Below, piece after piece: positions 13,101 through 26,100 of a stretch of 64,000 nt of DNA. The translations under genes and the position numbers were made by a program. Each line of letters starts with the position of its first letter. Position 1 is the stretch's first letter. Source of the stretch: Auanema rhodensis (taxonomy: Eukaryota > Nematoda > Chromadorea > Rhabditida > Rhabditidae); contig OZ059898.1 of the NCBI GenBank assembly GCA_964057225.1, positions 17,523,267-17,587,266 on the forward strand, in the 5' to 3' direction. The notes below the pieces were generated by a model that had not been told where the DNA came from, searched no databases, and saw only the letters and a list, made by a program, of their open reading frames with translations.

Positions 13101-16100
13101 CTCAAACGATCATAACTAATTTCTGTATTAAGCGTTTCTCAATGTAATATAGTGCATTCGATGCGGATTTTTAAGCTGCGTCGATCTGTGTTATCAGATT
13201 TGCGCTAGCTTAAAAATGCACCGAGACATCAACTGATATAAGTTCACACTTATATCCTCGATTTTCACCCTGAAGAAATTATTTTTTTTTTGAATAACAT
13301 TGTCCATCGTCTTTGCCTTGAAAAAAGGAATCTAAAAACATCTACTTTTTGCTAAATTATTCTGAAATTTTTCGAAAAAATTTTTGTCAAAATGTTTTTG
13401 GAAGCAATGTTGAGTGTACATGGAAACTCAACATACACTAATGCATCATTATTCAAACGATCATAACTAATTTCTGTATTAAGCGTTTCTCAATGTAGTA
13501 TAGTGCATTCGATGCGGATTTTTAAGCTGCGTCGATCTGTGTTATCAGATTTGCGCTAGCTTAAAAATGCACCGAGATATCAACTGATATAAGTTCACAC
13601 TTATATCCTCGATTTTCACCCTGAAGAATTAATTTTTTCGTTGAATAACATTGTCCATCGTCTTTGCCTTGGAAAAAGGAATCTAAAAACATCTACTTTT
13701 TGCTAAATTATTCTGAAATTTTTCGAAAACATTTTTGTCAAAATGTTTTTGGAAGCAATGTTGAGTGTACATGGAAACTCAACATACACTAATGCATCAT
13801 TTTTCAAACGATCATAACTAATTTTTGTATTGAGCATTTCTCAATGTAGTATAGTGCATTCGATGCGGATTTTTAAGCTGCGTCGATCTGTGTTATCAGA
13901 TTTGCGCTAGCTTAAAAATGCACCGAGATATCAACTGATATAAGTTCACACTTATATCCTCGATTTTCACCCTGAAGAATTAATTTTTTCGTTGAATAAC
14001 ATTGTCCATCGTCTTTGCCTTGAAAAAAGGAATCTAAAAACATCTACTTTTTGCTAAATTATTCTGAAATTTTTCGAAAAAATTTTTGTCAAAATGTTTT
14101 TAGAAGCAATGTTGAGTGTACATGGAAACTCAACATACACTAATGCATCATTTTTCAAACGATCATAACTAATTTTTGTATAAGGCGTTTCTCAATGTAG
14201 TATAGTGCATTTGATGCGGATTTTTAAGCTGCGTCGATCTGTGTTATCAGATTTGCGCTAGCTTAAAAATGCACCGAGATATCAACTGATATAAGTTCAC
14301 ACTTATATCCTCGATTTTCACCCTGAAGAAATAATTTTTTCGTTGAATAACATTGTCCATCTTCTTTGCCTTGAAAAAAGGAATCTAAAAACATCTACTT
14401 TTCGCTAAATTATTTTGAAGTTTTTCGAAAAAATTTTTGTCAAAATGTTTTTGGAAGCAATGTTGAGTGTACATGGAAACTCAACATACACTAATGCATC
14501 ATTTTTCAAACAATCATAACTAATTTTTGTATTAAGCGTATCTCAATGTAGTATAGTGCATTTGATGCGGATTTTTAAGCTGCGTCGATCTGTGTTATCA
14601 GATTTGCGCTAGCTTAAAAATGCACCGAGATATCAATTGATATAAGTTCACACTTATATCCTCGATTTTCACCCTGAAGAAATAATTTTTTCGTTGAATA
14701 ACATTGTCCATCGTCTTTGCCTTGAAAAAAGGAATCTAAAAACATCTACTCTTTGCTAAATTATTCTGAAATTTTTCAAAAAAATTTTTGTCAAAATGTT
14801 TTTGGAAGCAATGTTGAGTGTACATGGAAACTCAACATACACTAATGCAGCATTTTTCAAACGATCATAACTAATTTTTGTATTGAGCATTTCTCAATGT
14901 AGTATAGTGCATTCGATGCGGATTTTTAAGCTGCGTCGATCTGTGTTATCAGATTTGCGCTAGCTTAAAAATGCACCGAGATATCAACTGATATAAGTTC
15001 ACACTTATATCCTCGATTTTCACCCTGAAGAATTAATTTTTTCGTTGAATAACATTGTCCATCGTCTTTGCCTTGAAAAAAGGAATCTAAAAACATCTAC
15101 TTTTTGCTAAATTATTCTGAAATTTTTCGAAAAAATTTTTGTCAAAATGTTTTTGGAAGCAATGTTGAGTGTACATGGAAACTCAACATACACTAATGCA
15201 TCATTTTTCAAACGATCATAACTAATTTTTGTATTAGGCGTTTCTCAATGTAGTATAGTGCATTTGATGCGGATTTTTAAGCTGCGTCGATCTGTGTTAT
15301 CAGATTTGCGCTAGCTTAAAAATGCACCGAGATATCAACTGATATAAGTTCACACTTATATCCTCGATTTTCACCCTGAAGAAATAATTTTTTCGTTGAA
15401 TAACATTGTCCATCTTCTTTGCCTTGAAAAAAGGAATCTAAAAACATCTACTTTTCGCTAAATTATTTTGAAGTTTTTCGAAAAAATTTTTGTCAAAATG
15501 TTTTTGGAAGCAATGTTGAGTGTACATGGAAACTCAACATACACTAATGCATCATTTTTCAAACAATCATAACTAATTTTTGTATTAAGCGTATCTCAAT
15601 GTAGTATAGTGCATTTGATGCGGATTTTTAAGCTGCGTCGATCTGTGTTATCAGATTTGCGCTAGCTTAAAAATGCACCGAGATATCAATTGATATAAGT
15701 TCACACTTATATCCTCGATTTTCACCCTGAAGAAATAATTTTTTCGTTGAATAACATTGTCCATCGTCTTTGCCTTGAAAAAAGGAATCTAAAAACATCT
15801 ACTCTTTGCTAAATTATTCTGAAATTTTTCAAAAAAATTTTTGTCAAAATGTTTTTGGAAGCAATGTTGAGTGTACATGGAAACTCAACATACACTAATG
15901 CAGCATTTTTCAAACGATCATAACTAATTTTTGTATTGAGCATTTCTCAATGTAGTATAGTGCATTCGATGCGGATTTTTAAGCTGCGTCGATCTGTGTT
16001 ATCAGATTTGCGCTAGCTTAAAAATGCACCGAGATATCAACTGATATAAGTTCACACTTATATCCTCGATTTTCACCCTGAAGAATTAATTTTTTCGTTG

Positions 16101-17199
16101 AATAACATTGTCCATCGTCTTTGCCTTGAAAAAAGGAATCTAAAAACATCTACTTTTTGCTAAATTATTCTGAAATTTTTCGAAAAAATTTTTGTCAAAA
16201 TGTTTTTGGAAGCAATGTTGAGTGTACATGGAAACTCAACATACACTAATGCATCATTTTTCAAACGATCATAACTAATTTTTGTATTAGGCGTTTCTCA
16301 ATGTAGTATAGTGCATTTGATGCGGATTTTTAAGCTGCGTCGATCTGTGTTATCAGATTTGCGCTAGCTTAAAAATGCACCGAGATATCAACTGATATAA
16401 GTTCACACTTATATCCTCGATTTTCACCCTGAAGAAATAATTTTTTCGTTGAATAACATTGTCCATCTTCTTTGCCTTGAAAAAAGGAATCTAAAAACAT
16501 CTACTTTTCGCTAAATTATTTTGAAGTTTTTCGAAAAAATTTTTGTCAAAATGTTTTTGGAAGCAATGTTGAGTGTACATGGAAACTCAACATACACTAA
16601 TGCATCATTTTTCAAACAATCATAACTAATTTTTGTATTAAGCGTATCTCAATGTAGTATAGTGCATTTGATGCGGATTTTTAAGCTGCGTCGATCTGTG
16701 TTATCAGATTTGCGCTAGCTTAAAAATGCACCGAGATATCAATTGATATAAGTTCACACTTATATCCTCGATTTTCACCCTGAAGAAATAATTTTTTCGT
16801 TGAATAACATTGTCCATCGTCTTTGCCTTGAAAAAAGGAATCTAAAAACATCTACTCTTTGCTAAATTATTCTGAAATTTTTCAAAAAAATTTTTGTCAA
16901 AATGTTTTTGGAAGCAATGTTGAGTGTACATGGAAACTCAACATACACTAATGCAGCATTTTTCAAACGATCATAACTAATTTCTGTATTAAGCGTTTCT
17001 CAATGTAGTATAGTGCATTCGATGCGGATTTTTAAGCTGCGTCGATCTGTGTTATCAGATTTGCGCAAGCTTAAAAATGCACCGAGACATCAACTGATAT
17101 AAGTTCACACTGATATCCTCGATTTTCACCCTGAAGAAATAATTTTTTCGTTGAATAACATTGTCCATCGTCTTTGCCTTGAAAAAAGAAATCTAAAAA
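10180..17199. repeat. Large duplicated block, copy B (20 monomers)
   Basis: This copy parallels 3862-10179. Its first seven monomers (10180-12636) match copy A, then comes an extra TATTGAGCAT monomer (12637-12987), then six monomers matching copy A's 7021-9126, one additional trimer unit, and three closing monomers matching 9127-10179. The length differences are whole monomers, as expected for unequal crossing-over between misaligned copies. The markers CAAACAATC and CATCTTCTTTGCC occur repeatedly in the trimer portions of both copies. Confidence 0.8.
14041..17199. repeat. Trimer higher-order unit, three copies
   Basis: The same three monomer types seen at 8074-10179 repeat here three times, at 14041-15093, 15094-16146 and 16147-17199. 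The final monomer (16849-17199) is again the chimeric form with GCAAGCTT and CTGATATC, as at 9829-10179. The first unit carries private changes (TTTTTAGAAGC and TATAAGGCG in the monomer starting 14041). One unit more than in copy A shows local expansion by a whole trimer. Confidence 0.88.
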
Positions 17200-20100
17200 C
17201 ATCTACTTTTTGCTAAATTATTCTGAAATTTTTCGAAAAAATTTTTGTCAAAATGTTTTTGGAAGCAATGTTGAGCGTACATGGAAACTCAACATACACT
17301 AATGCATCATTTTTCAAACGATCATAACTAATTTTTGTATCAAGCGTTTCTCAATGTAGTATAGTGCATTCGATGCGGATTTTTAAGCTGCGTCGATCTG
17401 TGTTATCAGATTTGCGCAAGCTTAAAAATGCACCGAGACATCAACTGATATAAGTTCACACTGATATCCTCGATTTTCACCCTGAAGAAATAATTTTTTC
17501 GTTGAATAACATTGTCCATCGTCTTTGCCTTGAAAAAAGAAATCTAAAAACATCTACTTTTTGCTAAATTATTCTGAAATTTTTCGAAAAAATTTTTGTC
17601 AAAATGTTTTTGGAAGCAATGTTGAGCGTACATGGAAACTCAACATACACTAATGCATCATTTTTCAAACGATCATAACTAATTTTTGTATCAAGCGTTT
17701 CTCAATGTAGTATAGTGCATTCGATGCGGATTTTTAAGCTGCGTCGATCTGTGTTATCAGATTTGCGCTAGCTTAAAAATGCACCGAGATATCAACTGAT
17801 ATAAGTTCACACTTATATCCTCGATTTTCACCCTGAAGAAATAATTTTTTCGTTGAATAACATTGTCCATCGTCTTTGCCTTGAAAAAAGGAATCTAAAA
17901 ACATCTACTCTTTGCTAAATTATTCTGAAATTTTTAAAAAAAATTTTTGTCAAAATGTTTTTGGAAGCAATGTTGAGTGTACATGGAAACTCAACATACA
18001 CTAATGCATCATTTTTCAAACGATCATAACTAATTTTTGTATTAAGCGTTTCTCAATGTAGTATAGTGCATTTGATGCGGATTTTTAAGTTGCGTCGATC
18101 TGTGTTATCAGATTTGCGCTAGCTTAAAAATGCACCGAGATATCAACTGATATAAGTTCACACTTATATCCTCGATTTTCACCCTGAAGAAATAATTTTT
18201 TCGTTGAATAACATTGTCCATCTTCTTTGCCTTGAAAAAAGGAATCTAAAAACATCTACTTTTCGCTAAATTATTTTGAAGTTTTTCGAAAAAATTTTTG
18301 TCAAAATGTTTTTGGAAGCAATGTTGAGTGTACATGGAAACTCAACATACACTAATGCATCATTTTTCAAACGATCATAACTAATTTTTGTATTAAGCGT
18401 ATCTCAATGTAGTATAGTGCATTTGATGTGGATTTTTAAGCTGCGTCGATCTGTGTTATCAGATTTGCGGTAGCTTAAAAATGCACCGAGATATCAACTG
18501 ATATAAGTTCACACTTATATCCTCGATTTTCACCCTGAAGAAATAATTTTTTCGTTGAATAACATTGTCCATCGTCTTTGCCTTGAAAAAAGGAATCTAA
18601 AAACATCTACTTTTTGCTAAATTATTTCGAAATTTTTCGAAAAAATTTTTGTCAAAATGTTTTTGGAAGCAATGTTGAGTGTACATGGAAACTCAACATA
18701 CACTAATGCATCATTTTTCAAACGATCATAACTAATTTTTGTATTAAGCGTATCTCAATGTAGTATAGTGCATTTGATGCGGATTTTTAAGTTGCGTCGA
18801 TCTGTGTTATCAGATTTGCGCTAGCTTAAAAATGCACCGAGATATCAATTGATATAAGTTCACACTTATATCCTCGATTTTCACCCTGAAGAAATAATTT
18901 TTTCGTTGAATAACATTGTCCATCGTCTTTGCCTTGAAAAAAGGAATCTAAAAACATCTACTCTTTGCTAAATTATTCTGAAATTTTTCAAAAAAATTTT
19001 TGTCAAAATGTTTTTGGAAGCAATGTTGAGTGTACATGGAAACTCAACATACACTAATGCAGCATTTTTCAAACGATCATAACTAATTTCTGTATTAAGC
19101 GTTTCTCAATGTAGTATAGTGCATTCGATGCGGATTTTTAAGCTGCGTCGATCTGTGTTATCAGATTTGCGCAAGCTTAAAAATGCACCGAGACATCAAC
19201 TGATATAAGTTCACACTGATATCCTCGATTTTCACCCTGAAGAAATAATTTTTTCGTTGAATATCATTGTCCATCGTCTTTGCCTTGAAAAAATAAATCT
19301 AAAAACATCTACTTTTTGCTAAATTATTCTGAAATTTTTCGAAAAAATTTTTGTCAAAATGTTTTTGGAAGCAATGTTGAGCGTACATGGAAACTCAACA
19401 TACACTAATGCATCATTTTTCAAACGATCATAACTAATTTTTGTATCAAGCGTTTCTCAATGTAGTATAGTGCATTCGATGCGGATTTTTAAGCTGCGTC
19501 GATCTGTGTGAACAGATTTGCGCTAGCTTAAAAATGCACCGAGATATCAATTGATATAAGTTCACACTTATATCCTCGATTTTCACCCTGAAGAAATAAT
19601 TTTTTCGTTGAATAACATTGTCCATCGTCTTTGCCTTGAAAAAAGGCATCTAAAAACATCTACTTTTTGCTAAATTATTTCGAAATTTTTCGAAAAAATT
19701 TTTGTCAAAATGTTTTTGGAAGCAATGTTGAGCGTACATGGAAACTCAACATACACTAATGCATCATTTTTCAAACGATCATAACTAATTTTTGTATCAA
19801 GCGTTTCTCAATGTAGTATAGTGCATTCGATGCGGATTTTTAAGCTGCGTCGATCTGTGTTATCAGATTTGCGCTAGCTTAAAAATGCACCGAGATATCA
19901 ATTGATATAAGTTCACACTTATATCCTCGATTTTCACCCTGAAGAAATAATTTTTTCGTTGAATAACATTGTCCATCGTCTTTGCCTTGAAAAAAGGCAT
20001 CTAAAAACATCTACTTTATGCTAAATTATTTCGAAATTTTTCGAAAAAATTTTTGTCAAAATGTTTTTGGAAGCAATGTTGTGTGTACATGGAAACTCAA

Positions 20101-23100
20101 CATACACTAATGCATCATTTTTCAAACGACCATAACTAATTTTTGTATTAAGCGTTTCTCAATGTAGTATAGTGCATTCGATGCGGATTTTTAAGTTGCG
20201 TCGATCTGTGTTATCAGATTTGCGCTAGCTTAAAAATGCACCGAGACATCAACTGATATAAGTTCACACTTATATCCTCGATTTTCACCCTGAAGAATTT
20301 ATTTTTTCGTTGAATAACATTGTCCATCGTCTTTGCCTTGAAAAAAGGAATCTAAAAACATCTACTTTTTGCTAAATTATTCTGAAATTTTTCGAAAAAA
20401 TTTTTGTCAAAATGTTTTTGGAAGCAATGTTGAGTGTACATGGAAACTCAACATACACTAATGCATCATTTTTCAAACGATCATAACAAGTTTTTGTATT
20501 AAGCGTTTCTCAATGTAGTATAGTGCATTCGATGCGGATTTTTAAGCTGCGTCGATCTGTGTTATCAGATTTGCGCTAGCTTAAAAATGCACCGAGACAT
20601 CAACTGATATAAGTTCACACTTATATCATCGATTTTCACCCTGAAGAAATAATTTTTTCGTTGAATAACATTGTCCATCGTTTTTGCTTTGAAAAAAGGA
20701 ATCTAAAAACATCTACTTTTTGCTAAATTATTTTGAAATTTTTCGAAAAAATTTTTGTCAAAATGTTTTTGGAAGCAATGTTGAGTGTACATGGAAACTC
20801 AACATACACTAATGCATCATTTTTCAAACGATCATAACTAATTTTTGTATCAAGCGTTTCTCAATGTAGTATAGTGAATTCGATGCGGATTTTTAAGCTG
20901 CGTCGATCTGTGTTATCAGATTTGCGCTAGCTTAAAAATGCACCGAGATATCAATTGATATAAGTTCACACTTATATCCTCGATTTTCACCCTGAAGAAA
21001 TAATTTTTTCGTTGAATAACATTGTCCATCGTCTTTGCCTTGAAAAAAGGAATCTAAAAACATCTACTCTTTGCTAAATTATTCTGAAATTTTTCAAAAA
21101 AATTTTTGTCAAAATGTTTTTGGAAGCAATGTTGAGTGTACATGGAAACTCAACATACACTAATGCAGCATTTTTCAAACGATCATAACTAATTTTTGTA
21201 TCAAGCGTTTCTCAATGTAGTATAGTGAATTCGATGCGGATTTTTAAGCTGCGTCGATCTGTGTTATCAGATTTGCGCTAACTTAAAAATGCACCGAGAT
21301 ATCAATTGATATAAGTTCACACTTATATCCTCGATTTTCACCCTGAAGAAATAATTTTTTCGTTGAATAACATTGTCCATCGTCTTTGCCTTGAAAAAAG
21401 GAATCTAAAAACATCTACTCTTTGCTAAATTATTCTGAAATTTTTCAAAAAAATTTTTGTCAAAATGTTTTTGGAAGCAATGTTGAGTGTACATGGAAAC
21501 TCAACATACACTAATGCAGCATTTTTCAAACGATCATAACTAATTTTTGTATCAAGCGTTTCTCAATGTAGTATAGTGAATTCGATGCGGATTTTTAAGC
21601 TGCGTCGATCTGTGTTATCAGATTTGCGCTAGCTTAAAAATGCACCGAGATATCAATTGATATAAGTTCACACTGATATCCTCGATTTTCACCCTGAAGA
21701 ATTGATTTTTTCGTTGAATAACATTGTCCATCGTCTTTGCCTTGAAAAAAGGCATCTAAAAACATCTACTTTTTGCTAAATTATTCTGAAATTTTTCGAA
21801 AAAATTTTTGTCAAAATGTTTTTGGAAGCAATGTTGAGCGTACATGGAAACTCAACATACACTAATGCATCATTTTTCAAACGATCATAACTAATTTTTG
21901 TATCAAGCGTTTCTCAATGTAGTATAGTGCATTCGATGCGGATTTTTAAGCTGCGTCGATCTGTGTTATCAGATTTGCGCTAGCTTAAAAATGCACCGAG
22001 ATATCAACTGATATAAGTTCACACTTATATCCTCGATTTTCACCCTGAAGAAATAATTTTTTCGTTGAATAACATTGTCCATCGTCTTTGCCTTGAAAAA
22101 AGAAATCTAAAAACATCTACTTTTTGCTAAATTATTCTGAAATTTTTCGAAAAAATTTTTGTCAAAATGTTTTTGGAAGCAATGTTGTGTGTACATGGAA
22201 ACTCAACATACACTAATGCATCATTTTTCAAACGACCATAACTAATTTTTGTATTAAGCGTTTCTCAATGTAGTATAGTGCATTCGATGCGGATTTTTAA
22301 GTTGCGTCGATCTGTGTTATCAGATTTGCGCTAGCTTAAAAATGCACCGAGACATCAACTGATATAAGTTCACACTTATATCCTCGATTTTCACCCTGAA
22401 GAATTTATTTTTTCGTTGAATAACATTGTCCATCGTCTTTGCCTTGAAAAAAGGAATCTAAAAACATCTACTTTTTGCTAAATTATTCTGAAATTTTTCG
22501 AAAAAATTTTTGTCAAAATGTTTTTGGAAGCAATGTTGAGTGTACATGGAAACTCAACATACACTAATGCATCATTTTTCAAACGATCATAACAAATTTT
22601 TGTATTAAGCGTTTCTCAATGTAGTATAGTGCATTCGATGCGGATTTTTAAGTTGCGTCGATCTGTGTTATCAGATTTGCGCTAGCTTAAAAATGCACCG
22701 AGACATCAACTGATATAAGTTCACACTTATATCCTCGATTTTCACCCTGAAGAAATAATTTTTTCGTTGAATAACATTGTCCATCGTTTTTGCTTTGAAA
22801 AAAGGAATCTAAAAACATCTACTTTTTGCTAAATTATTTTGAAATTTTTCGAAAAAATTTTTGTCAAAATGTTTTTGGAAGCAATGTTGAGTGTACATGG
22901 AAACTCAACATACACTAATGCATCATTTTTCAAACGATCATAACTAATTTCTGTATTAAGCGTTTCTCAATGTAGTATAGTGCATTCGATGCGGATTTTT
23001 AAGCTGCGTCGATCTGTGTTATCAGATTTGCGCAAGCTTAAAAATGCACCGAGACATCAACTGATATAAGTTCACACTGATATCCTCGATTTTCACCCTG

Positions 23101-26100
23101 AAGAATTGATTTTTTCGTTGAATAACATTGTCCATCGTCTTTGCCTTGAAAAAAGGCATCTAAAAACATCTACTTTTTGCTAAATTATTTCGAAATTTTT
23201 CGAAAAAATTTTTGTCAAAATGTTTTTGGAAGCAATGTTGTGTGTACATGGAAACTCAACATACACTAATGCATCATTTTTCAAACGACCATAACTAATT
23301 TTTGTATTAAGCGTTTCTCAATGTAGTATAGTGCATTCGATGCGGATTTTTAAGTTGCGTCGATCTGTGTTATCAGATTTGCGCTAGCTTAAAAATGCAC
23401 CGAGACATCAACTGATATAAGTTCACACTTATATCCTCGATTTTCACCCTGAAGAATTTATTTTTTCGTTGAATAACATTGTCCATCGTCTTTGCCTTGA
23501 AAAAAGGCATCTAAAAACATCTACTTTTTGCTAAATTATTTCGAAATTTTTCGAAAAAATTTTTGTCAAAATGTTTTTGGAAGCAATGTTGAGCGTACAT
23601 GGAAACTCAACATACACTAATGCATCATTTTTCAAACGATCATAACTAATTTTTGTATCAAGCGTTTCTCAATGTAGTATAGTGCATTCGATGCGGATTT
23701 TTAAGTTGCGTCGATCTGTGTTATCAGATTTGCGCTAGCTTAAAAATGCACCGAGATATCAATTGATATAAGTTCACACTTATATCCTCGATTTTCACCC
23801 TGAAGAAATAATTTTTTCGTTGAATAACATTGTCCATCGTCTTTGCCTTGAAAAAAGGCATCTAAAAACATCTACTTTATGCTAAATTATTTCAAAATTT
23901 TTCGAAAAAATTTTTGTCAAAATGTTTTTGGAAGCAATGTTGTGTGTACATGGAAACTCAACATACACTAATGCATCATTTTTCAAACGACCATAACTAA
24001 TTTTTGTATTAAGCGTTTCGCAATGTAGTATAGTGCATTCGATGCGGATTTTTAAGTTGCGTCGATCTGTGTTATCAGATTTGCGCTAGCTTAAAAATGC
24101 ACCGAGACATCAACTGATATAAGTTCACACTTATATCCTCGATTTTCACCCTGAAGAATTTATTTTTTCGTTGATTAACATTGTCCATCGTCTTTGCCTT
24201 GAAAAAAGGAATCTAAAAACATCTACTTTTTGCTAAATTATTCTGAAATTTTTCGAAAAAATTTTTGTCAAAATGTTTTTGGAAGCAATGTTGAGTGTAC
24301 ATGGAAACTCAACATACACTAATGCATCATTTTTCAAACGATCATAACAAGTTTTTGTATCAAGCGTTTCTCAATGTAGTATAGTGCATTCGATGCGGAT
24401 TTTTAAGCTGCGTCGATCTGTGTTATCAGATTTGCGCTAGCTTAAAAATGCACCGAGATATCAATTGATATAAGTTCACACTTATATCCTCGATTTTCAC
24501 CCTGAAGAAATAATTTTTTCGTTGAATAACATTGTCCATCGTCTTTGCCTTGAAAAAAGGAATCTAAAAACATCTACTTTTTGCTAAATTATTTTGAAAT
24601 TTTTCGAAAAAATTTTTGTCAAAATGTTTTTGGAAGCAATGTTGAGCGTACATGGAAACTCAACATACACTAATGCATCATTTTTCAAACGATCATAACT
24701 AATTTTTGTATCAAGCGTTTCTCAATGTAGTATAGTGCATTCGATGCGGATTTTTAAGCTGCGTCGATCTGTGTTATCAGATTTGCGCTAGCTTAAAAAT
24801 GCACCGAGATATCAATTGATATAAGTTCACACTTATATCCTCGATTTTCACCCTGAAGAAATAATTTTTTCGTTGAATAACATTGTCCATCGTCTTTGCC
24901 TTGAAAAAACGAATCTAAAAACATCTACTTTTTGCTAAATTATTCTGAAATTTTTCAAAAAAATTTCTGTCAAAATGTTTTTGGAAGCAATGTTGAGTGT
25001 ACATGGAAACTCAACATACACTAATGCATCATTTTTCAAACGATCATAACTAATTTCTGTATTAAGCGTTTCTCAATGTAGTATAGTGCATTCGATGCGG
25101 ATTTTTAAGCTGCGTCGATCTGTGTTATCAGATTTGCGCAAGCTTAAAAATGCACCGAGACATCAACTGATATAAGTTCACACTGATATCCTCGATTTTC
25201 ACCCTGAAGAATTGATTTTTTCGTTGAATAACATTGTCCATCGTCTTTGCCTTGAAAAAAGGCATCTAAAAACATCTACTTTTTGCTAAATTATTCTGAA
25301 ATTTTTCGAAAAAATTTTTGTCAAAATGTTTTTGGAAGCAATGTTGAGTGTACATGGAAACTCAACATACACTAATGCATCATTTTTCAAACGATCATAA
25401 CAAATTTTTGTATTAAGCGTTTCTCAATGTAGTATAGTGCATTCGATGCGGATTTTTAAGCTGCGTCGATTTGTGTTATCAGATTTGCGCTAGCTTAAAA
25501 ATGCACCGAGACATCAACTGATATAAGTTCACACTTATATCCTCGATTTTCACCCTGAAGAAATAATTTTTTCGTTGAATAACATTGTCCATCGTTTTTG
25601 CTTTGAAAAAAGGAATCTAAAAACATCTACTTTTTGCTAAATTATTTTGAAATTTTTCGAAAAAATTTTTGTCAAAATGTTTTTGGAAGCAATGTTGAGT
25701 GTACATGGAAACTCAACATACACTAATGCATCATTTTTCAAACGATCATAACTAATTTCTGTATTAAGCGTTTCTCAATGTAGTATAGTGCATTCGATGC
25801 GGATTTTAAAGCTGCGTCGATCTGTGTTATCAGATTTGCGCAAGCTTAAAAATGCACCGAGACATCAACTGATATAAGTTCACACTGATATCCTCGATTT
25901 TCACCCTGAAGAATTGATTTTTTCGTTGAATAACATTGTCCATCGTCTTTGCCTTGAAAAAAGGCATCTAAAAACATCTACTTTTTGCTAAATTATTTCG
26001 AAATTTTTCGAAAAAATTTTTGTCAAAATGTTTTTGGAAGCAATGTTGTGTGTACATGGAAACTCAACATACACTAATGCATCATTTTTCAAACGACCAT

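Noticed and set aside
19446-19649. 67-codon minus-strand open frame
   Set aside because: It is opened by the two loop substitutions at 19510 and 19512, which remove minus-strand stops present in other monomers. There is no sign of coding selection or conserved frame.
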